Origin: Cupriavidus necator N-1 | GTDB lineage: Bacteria > Pseudomonadota > Gammaproteobacteria > Burkholderiales > Burkholderiaceae | Reading direction: 5' to 3' | NCBI RefSeq assembly: GCF_000219215.1 | Contig: NC_015726.1 | Location: 1,116,001 to 1,180,000 of the forward strand | Length of the DNA stretch: 64,000 nt | Shown: positions 59,123 to 64,000 of the stretch, in pieces | Position numbering within the stretch: the first letter of the stretch is position 1 | Layout of the letters: the number at the start of each line of letters is the position of its first letter | Translations under genes and position numbers: made by a program | The notes under the pieces: model-generated | What the model was told of the DNA's origin: nothing | Seen by the model: the letters and a program-made list of their open reading frames with translations, nothing else | The model's database searches: none

Positions 59123-59154
59123 CCCGCCAGCCCCAGAGCCGGCGGGTTTTTTTT
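59123..59154 (+). terminator. Terminator after the large lipoprotein gene
   Basis: CCCGCC (59123-59128) pairs with GGCGGG (59141-59146), extended by two more pairs around a mismatch, followed by eight T residues (59147-59154). Confidence 0.88.
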
Positions 59155-59236
59155 GGAAGCAAGCCTGAAGACAAAGATGAACTGAAGCCGCGCGGTGGAA
59201 TTGGTGAGGCTGGCGCTTCAAGCGCAACGCTAGGGG

Positions 59237-60967
59237 CTAGGCGCGCTTGCCCGCGCGCTCTTCCTCCAGCAGGCGCAGCACGCGCCGCTGGATCTTGCCG
59301 GTGGTGGTCATCGGCAACTGGTCGATGAACTCAATTGCCTTCGGGTATTCATACGGCGCCAGCTGGCCGCGCACATGCGCCTGCAGCTCTGTGACCAGCG
59401 CTGCGTCGCCGTCGAACGAGCGCGCCACCGACGGCGTCAGCACCACGAAGGCCTTGACCACGGCGCCGCGCTCGGGGTCGGGCGAGGGCACCACGGCGCA
59501 GTTGGACACTGCCGGATGCTTGAGCAGGCAGTTCTCGATCTCGCTCGGCCCGATGCGGTAGCCCGAGGACTTGAACACATCGTCGGCACGCCCCTGGTAC
59601 CACAGGTAGCCATCGGCATCGACGCGCGCCAGGTCGCCGGTGCGACACCAGCGCAGGCCGTCGCGCTCGGTGTACTTGCCCGCGGTGGCGGCCTCGTTCT
59701 TCCAGTAGCCGAGGAAGAACACCGGGTCCGGATGCCCGGCGCTGTCGGTGGCGCACACCGCCACCTCGCCGTCTTCGCCGGGCGGGCAGGGGTGGCCTTC
59801 GTCGTCGATCACCTGCACGCGGTGGCCCGGATAGGGGCGCCCCATCGAGCCCGGCCGTGCCGGCCAGCCCAGCTGGTTGTCGTCGTTCTGCGCGGTGCAG
59901 TTGCCGACGATGTAGTTGATCTCGGTCTGGCCGAACATCTCGTTGACGATCACGCCCAGCGCATCGCGGCACCAGCCGAACACGGTCTCGCCCACGGCCT
60001 CGCCGGCGCTCATCAGCGCACGCAGCCTGATGTCGTAGCGCTGCCGCGGCTCGGGGCAGGCCTTCATCATCTGCTTGAGCGCGGTCGGGAACAGGAAGGT
60101 GTTGGTGACGGCGTAGCGCTCCAGCAGCTCGAAGGCGCGCTCGGCGGAGAAGCGTCCCTGGTAGCCGACGATGGGTTTGCCGAAATACAGCGCCGGCATC
60201 AGCGCATCCCACAGGCCGCCGGTCCAGGCCCAGTCAGCGGGGCTCCAGAACACGTCGTCGTCCCGCGGATACCAGTTCTGCGAGCAGACAAAGCCGGTCA
60301 GGTTGCCGATCAGCGCGCGGTGCGGGATCAGCGCGCCCTTGGGCGGACCGGTGGTGCCGCTGGTGTAGATCAGCACGGCGGCTTCGTCAGCCTTGGTCTG
60401 CTCGGCGGTAAAGACGGGCAACTGCGCGGCCAGCAGCACGTCCCAGTCGTGGTCGCCGCGGCCATGCGCGCCGCCGGCGGCAATCACGGTGGCCAGCGTC
60501 GGGCATTCCGGGCGCGCGGCCAGCACATTGTCGATGGAAGTCTCGTCGGCGATCGCCACGTTGGCTTCGCTGTGTGCGATGCGGTAGGCCAGCGCCTCGG
60601 GCCCGAACAGCATCGACAGCGGCATGGCGATGGCGCCGAGCTGGTAGATCGCCATATGCGCGATCACGGTCTCGATCCGCTGCGGCATCACGATTGCCAC
60701 GCGGTCGCCGCGCGCCACGCCCAGTGCGCGCAGCGCCGCCGACAGGCGGTTGGCTTCGGCCTGGATATGGGCAAAGGCATGCGCGTTGCGGCGGCCGTCC
60801 TCGTGCTCGGTATAGACCGCGATGCGGTCCATCGTGGCCGGGTCGCGCGCCCAGCGCCCGCAGCAGGCCTCGGCGATATTGAAATGCGGGGGAATTTCCC
60901 AGCGGAAGGATTCATACAGGGCGCGATAGTCGTCGCGCCGGCTTGCCGGCAAGGCAGCTGCGGCCAT
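59237..60967 (-). CDS. AMP-forming acyl-CoA synthetase
   Basis: A 576-residue adenylate-forming enzyme of the medium-chain acyl-CoA synthetase type. The AMP loop is LIYTSGTTGPPKGALIPHRAL; FGQTEINYIVGNC, WCRTGDLARVDADGYLWYQGRADD and the catalytic Lys of TTTGKIQRR follow in order. It activates a carboxylic acid to its CoA thioester; which acid is unknown. Divergent from an alpha/beta hydrolase gene across 168 bases with a palindromic operator, so the two are probably co-regulated. Confidence 0.93.
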   Translation of the reverse strand: MAAAALPASRRDDYRALYESFRWEIPPHFNIAEACCGRWARDPATMDRIAVYTEHEDGRRNAHAFAHIQAEANRLSAALRALGVARGDRVAIVMPQRIETVIAHMAIYQLGAIAMPLSMLFGPEALAYRIAHSEANVAIADETSIDNVLAARPECPTLATVIAAGGAHGRGDHDWDVLLAAQLPVFTAEQTKADEAAVLIYTSGTTGPPKGALIPHRALIGNLTGFVCSQNWYPRDDDVFWSPADWAWTGGLWDALMPALYFGKPIVGYQGRFSAERAFELLERYAVTNTFLFPTALKQMMKACPEPRQRYDIRLRALMSAGEAVGETVFGWCRDALGVIVNEMFGQTEINYIVGNCTAQNDDNQLGWPARPGSMGRPYPGHRVQVIDDEGHPCPPGEDGEVAVCATDSAGHPDPVFFLGYWKNEAATAGKYTERDGLRWCRTGDLARVDADGYLWYQGRADDVFKSSGYRIGPSEIENCLLKHPAVSNCAVVPSPDPERGAVVKAFVVLTPSVARSFDGDAALVTELQAHVRGQLAPYEYPKAIEFIDQLPMTTTGKIQRRVLRLLEEERAGKRA

Positions 60968-61027
60968 CCAGGGTCTCCGGTAGGTTCGGATCGCGGCAAT
61001 GGCGGCCCCCGAGATGGCGGCGGCCGC

Positions 61028-61055
61028 TATAATGCGCTCAAGCGAACGATCGTTC
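61028..61055 (+). promoter_or_regulatory. -10 box and palindromic operator between synthetase and hydrolase
   Basis: A perfect TATAAT (61028-61033) is followed, just past the expected start site, by the perfect 12-base palindrome GAACGATCGTTC (61044-61055). Sequences of this shape are typical of TetR-family operators. No such regulator gene is adjacent, so the protein must come from elsewhere. No clear -35 box. Confidence 0.65.
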
Positions 61056-61135
61056 TATTTTGTGTGGGCTTCCCTCGCCAGCCCCCGTGGCGCCGCGCCC
61101 GGCGGCAGGAAGACCCACGCGCCAGGGTGGAGACA

Positions 61136-62035
61136 ATGACAATCAAGGAAACCTCGCGGTCTGAATTTATCACGTTGCGCGGGCTGCGCTACCACGTGCG
61201 CCACTGGGGCAAGCCCGGCGCGCGCAAGCTGTTCATGCTGCATGGCTGGATGGATGTGGCCGCGTCGTTCCAGTTCCTGGTCGATCACCTGCGCGGCGAC
61301 TGGCATGTGATTGCGCCCGACTGGCGCGGGTTTGGCGAGACCGACTGGCCCACGCGCTACCCGGGCACGCAGTCGTACTGGTTCGCGGACTATATCGCCG
61401 ACCTGGAGGCCTTGCTCGACCATTACGAGCCCGACGGCCAGGTCGACCTGGTCGGCCACAGCATGGGCGCCAACGTGATCTGCCTGTATGCCGGCATCCG
61501 CCCGCAGCGCGTGCGCCGCGTGGTGGACCTGGAGGGCTTCGGCATGACGGCGACGCGGCCGGTGCATGCGCCGAAGCGCTATGCGCGCTGGCTCGACGAA
61601 CTGCGCACCGGCTCGGAGCTGAAGACGTATGACAGCGTGGACGGCGTCGCCGCCCGGCTGCAGAAGACCAACCCGCGCCTGCCCGACGACCGCGCCGCCT
61701 TCCTGGCCGAGCACTGGTCGCGCCGCAATGCCGAGGGCCGCTGGGAGATCCTGGGAGACCCGGCGCACAAGCTGGTCAACCCGATGCTGTACCGGCTCGA
61801 TGAGGTGATGGCGATCTGGGAGCAGGTCAGCGCGCCCGTGCTGCATGTGGAAGCGCGCGATTCGGAGACGCTGCGCAATATCGCCCACAAGCAGGCCATC
61901 GACGAATTCAAGGAGCGCTTCCGCGCCTTCCGTGACTTCCGTGAAGCGGTGGTCGATGATGCCGGCCACATGCTGCATCACGACCAGCCCGCCGCCGTGG
62001 CGGCGCTGGTGGAATCGTTCTGCGGCGCGGTGTGA
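61136..62035 (+). CDS. Alpha/beta hydrolase
   Basis: A 299-residue hydrolase. The oxyanion region is MLHGWMDVAASFQFL, the nucleophile elbow is GHSMGAN, and a late DDAGHMLHHDQP supplies His; DWRGFGETDWP is typical of epoxide-hydrolase/esterase relatives. GGTGGAGAC precedes the ATG at 61136. The frame is open far upstream but there runs antisense to the synthetase gene. Probably shares regulation with that synthetase. Confidence 0.9.
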   Translation: MTIKETSRSEFITLRGLRYHVRHWGKPGARKLFMLHGWMDVAASFQFLVDHLRGDWHVIAPDWRGFGETDWPTRYPGTQSYWFADYIADLEALLDHYEPDGQVDLVGHSMGANVICLYAGIRPQRVRRVVDLEGFGMTATRPVHAPKRYARWLDELRTGSELKTYDSVDGVAARLQKTNPRLPDDRAAFLAEHWSRRNAEGRWEILGDPAHKLVNPMLYRLDEVMAIWEQVSAPVLHVEARDSETLRNIAHKQAIDEFKERFRAFRDFREAVVDDAGHMLHHDQPAAVAALVESFCGAV

Positions 62036-62051
62036 GCGCCGGCGCCGCCGC

Positions 62052-63137
62052 TCAGGCGTGCGTCAGCTTTTCCTTCAGCGCGGCGTTGTTGCTGGTGTGC
62101 ACATGCACCAGCGCCTTTTCCGGGAAGGCGTAGTGGTAGGCGCGGCGCAATGCCAGCGCGGCCTCGTGGAAGCCTGACAGGATCAGCTTCTGCTTGTTGG
62201 TGTAGTAGGCGATATCGCCCGCGGCAAAGATGCCGCGGCGCGAGCTTTCATAGGTGGTGGTATCGACCAGGATGCGGCCGGCGCGCATGTCCATGTCCCA
62301 CTGCGCGATCGGGCCCGGCTCGGACACCAGGCCGTACAGCGCCACCAGTTCATCGGCGGGCAGCACCGTGCTGCCGTCGCGGGTGCGCACCTCGACCTCG
62401 GTCAGCGGGCCGTCCTGGCCTTCGGTGCGCAGGGCGCCGAGCATGCCGACCACGAAATCCATCTCGCCGGCCGCCGCCGCCTCGCGCATTTCCGCGACGG
62501 TGCCGTCGGCCGCGCGGAAGCCTTCGCGCCGGTGCACCAGCGTCACGCGCGCGGCCACCTTGCGCAGCGCCAGCGCCCAGTCCAGCGCCGAGTCGCCGCC
62601 GCCGGCCACCACCACGCGCTTGCCGGCAAAGCGCGACACATCGCGCACGGCGTAGTGCACGTGGCGGCCTTCCAGCGCCGGTGCTTCGGGCAGCGCCACG
62701 CGCTGCGGCGCGAATGCGCCCGCGCCGGAGCAGACCAGCACCGCGGCCACATCGAAGCGCTTGCCGCTGTCGGTGGTGACCAGCAGGCGCTCATGGGCAG
62801 CATGCCCGTCAGGTGCCGGCTGCCGCGGGATTTCGGACAAGCTTTCCGCGCGCTGGCCGAAGTGCATCGGGAAGTCGAACGGCGCGCACTGCTCCAGCAG
62901 CCGGTCGACCAGGTCCTGCGCCAGGCAGCCCGGCACGGCGGGGATGTCGTAGATCGGTTTTTCGGGGTAGAGCTCGGTGCACTGGCCGCCGGCGCGGTCG
63001 AGCACATCGATCAGCTCGCATCTGAGGCCGAGCACGCCGGCCTGGAACGCGGCAAAGAGCCCGACCGGGCCGGCGCCCACGATCAGGACATCGGTGGTGG
63101 TGACGGGGGCTGGTGTGAGGGGGGTAGCGGTGGGCAT
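62052..63137 (-). CDS. Ferredoxin/flavodoxin-NADP reductase, thioredoxin-reductase-like
   Basis: A 361-residue FAD/NAD(P) enzyme of the YumC-type. VGAGPVGLFAAFQAG binds FAD, VAGGGDSALDWALALRKVA binds NADPH, and GIFAAGDIAYY is the second FAD motif. It lacks the CxxC redox pair of thioredoxin reductase, which fits ferredoxin-NADP reductase of this class. The start is the ATG at 63135-63137; an earlier one would add 15 residues without support. Convergent with the hydrolase gene, 16 bases apart. Confidence 0.92.
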   Translation of the reverse strand: MPTATPLTPAPVTTTDVLIVGAGPVGLFAAFQAGVLGLRCELIDVLDRAGGQCTELYPEKPIYDIPAVPGCLAQDLVDRLLEQCAPFDFPMHFGQRAESLSEIPRQPAPDGHAAHERLLVTTDSGKRFDVAAVLVCSGAGAFAPQRVALPEAPALEGRHVHYAVRDVSRFAGKRVVVAGGGDSALDWALALRKVAARVTLVHRREGFRAADGTVAEMREAAAAGEMDFVVGMLGALRTEGQDGPLTEVEVRTRDGSTVLPADELVALYGLVSEPGPIAQWDMDMRAGRILVDTTTYESSRRGIFAAGDIAYYTNKQKLILSGFHEAALALRRAYHYAFPEKALVHVHTSNNAALKEKLTHA

Positions 63138-63298
63138 TGGGCGTGGCGGGCACGCCAGGTGCCCGCAAAAAGGACGGTGCAAGGCCCGACTATACCCCGC
63201 ACATCGCCCGTTTCCGCCGACGCCAGCGTTGCCGGCAGGGCTTTCCAGGGTGCGCCGGCGTCACGCATGCAGGGGGCGACGGGAGTAGAATGGCTCCA

Positions 63299-64000
63299 TG
63301 CAAAACGCCCACGCCATCAATGCCGACCTGCATTGCCATTCCACCGTGTCCGACGGCACGCTGGCGCCGCGCGCCATCGCCGAGATCGCCCGCGACGCGG
63401 GGGTCGCATTCTGGGCGCTGACCGACCACGACGAACTGGGCGGGCAGGCCGAGGCGCGTGCCGCGGCCGAGGAATTCGGCATGCGCTATGTGCCTGGCGT
63501 GGAGATCTCGGTGACCTGGGCCGGGCAGACCGTGCATATCGTCGGGCTGCAGATCGACCCGCACTGCCCGGAACTGATCGACGGCCTGACCGATACCCGC
63601 TCGGGCCGCGCGCGCCGCGCGCGCGATATCGCTGACGCGCTGGCAAAGGTGGGCATCACCGGCGCCTATGAAGGGGCGCTGCAGCACGTGGGCAACCCGG
63701 ACCTGATCTCGCGCACGCACTTTGCGCGCTGGCTGGTCGACCAGGGCCGTTGCGCCACCGTGGGCGAGGTCTTCAGCGAGTACCTGTCGGAAGGCCGCCC
63801 CGGCTATGTCGGCCACCGCTGGGCCAGCCTGGCCGACGCAGTCGGCTGGATCCGCGCCGCCGGCGGCATCGCGGTGATGGCGCACCCGGGCCGCTACCAT
63901 TACACCGATACCCAGCACGACGCGCTGTTCGATGAGTTCACTGCGCTGGGCGGTGGCGCCGTCGAGGTCGTGACCGGCAGCCACACGCCCGACCAGTACC
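63299..64000 (+). CDS. PHP-domain phosphoesterase (RNase AM/TrpH-like), cut by window end
   Basis: The first 234 residues of a PHP-domain protein; the 3' end lies outside. Metal-binding motifs are DLHCHSTVSDG, LTDHDELGG, PGVEISVTW and VMAHPGRYHY. Relatives (YciV/RNase AM, TrpH) are 5'-3' exonucleases or 3',5'-nucleoside bisphosphate phosphatases. The ATG at 63299 starts 161 bases after the divergent reductase. Confidence 0.9.

Noticed and set aside
59375..61135. N-terminal 587 codons of an 886-codon plus-strand frame
   Set aside because: They run antisense to the acyl-CoA synthetase; only the part from 61136 encodes a recognisable protein.

Overview
The window is chromosomal DNA from a GC-rich betaproteobacterium, almost certainly a Cupriavidus of the C. 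necator/C. taiwanensis group. An intracellular poly(3-hydroxybutyrate) depolymerase of exactly 419 residues carries the PhaZ1 catalytic residues (Cys183, Asp355, His388). The isc operon, the lysS-prfB-recJ block and the hexR-edd pair look like those of Burkholderiaceae. Genes are tightly packed. I saw no rRNA, tRNA or CRISPR array.

Layout. 1-2631: an EthA-like Baeyer-Villiger monooxygenase overlapping a downstream alpha/beta hydrolase, divergent from a TetR regulator, with two matching palindromic operators between them. 2639-7850: nth with an orphan rsxB, a second TetR gene, phaZ1 and an aromatic aminotransferase. 8090-13823: uvrB, three small genes, a low-molecular-weight tyrosine phosphatase and a membrane protein of the so-called Gcr recombinase family. 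13849-20031: the complete isc operon (iscR-S-U-A, a DUF3565 gene, hscB-hscA-fdx-iscX), with an IscR box over its promoter and an attenuator-like hairpin before hscB. 20034-29594: a duplicated beta-barrel protein, a glycine-zipper protein, lysS, an SDR, prfB with its programmed +1 frameshift, a degenerate LytM lipoprotein, recJ and an RpfE-like gene. 29742-32599: lolC/E, lolD and tatD.

32601-35787 is the one clearly disturbed stretch. An IS200/IS605 element with a truncated tnpA and an intact TnpB nuclease follows tatD directly. Beyond it lies a wrecked comEC that lacks its N-terminal part, has an in-frame stop and contains an inverted segment. 35792-39536: hexR divergent from edd-gntK (Entner-Doudoroff pathway) with two near-identical palindromes. 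39862-44182: a four-gene cluster of circularly permuted ATP-grasp, alpha-E, transglutaminase-like and Anbu (proteasome-like) proteins, the most system-like unit in the window. 44205-49967: an alpha/beta hydrolase, then pyrG-kdsA-DUF1330-eno-ftsB.

49992-64000: a lipoprotein, hslO, a gamma-carbonic anhydrase, a DUF455 ferritin-like protein, an MFS exporter, a beta-lactamase-fold hydrolase divergent from a LysR regulator, a 695-residue lipoprotein, an acyl-CoA synthetase divergent from an alpha/beta hydrolase over a palindromic operator, a ferredoxin-NADP reductase and a PHP-domain phosphoesterase cut by the window end. All assignments come from reading the sequence; no database search was run.
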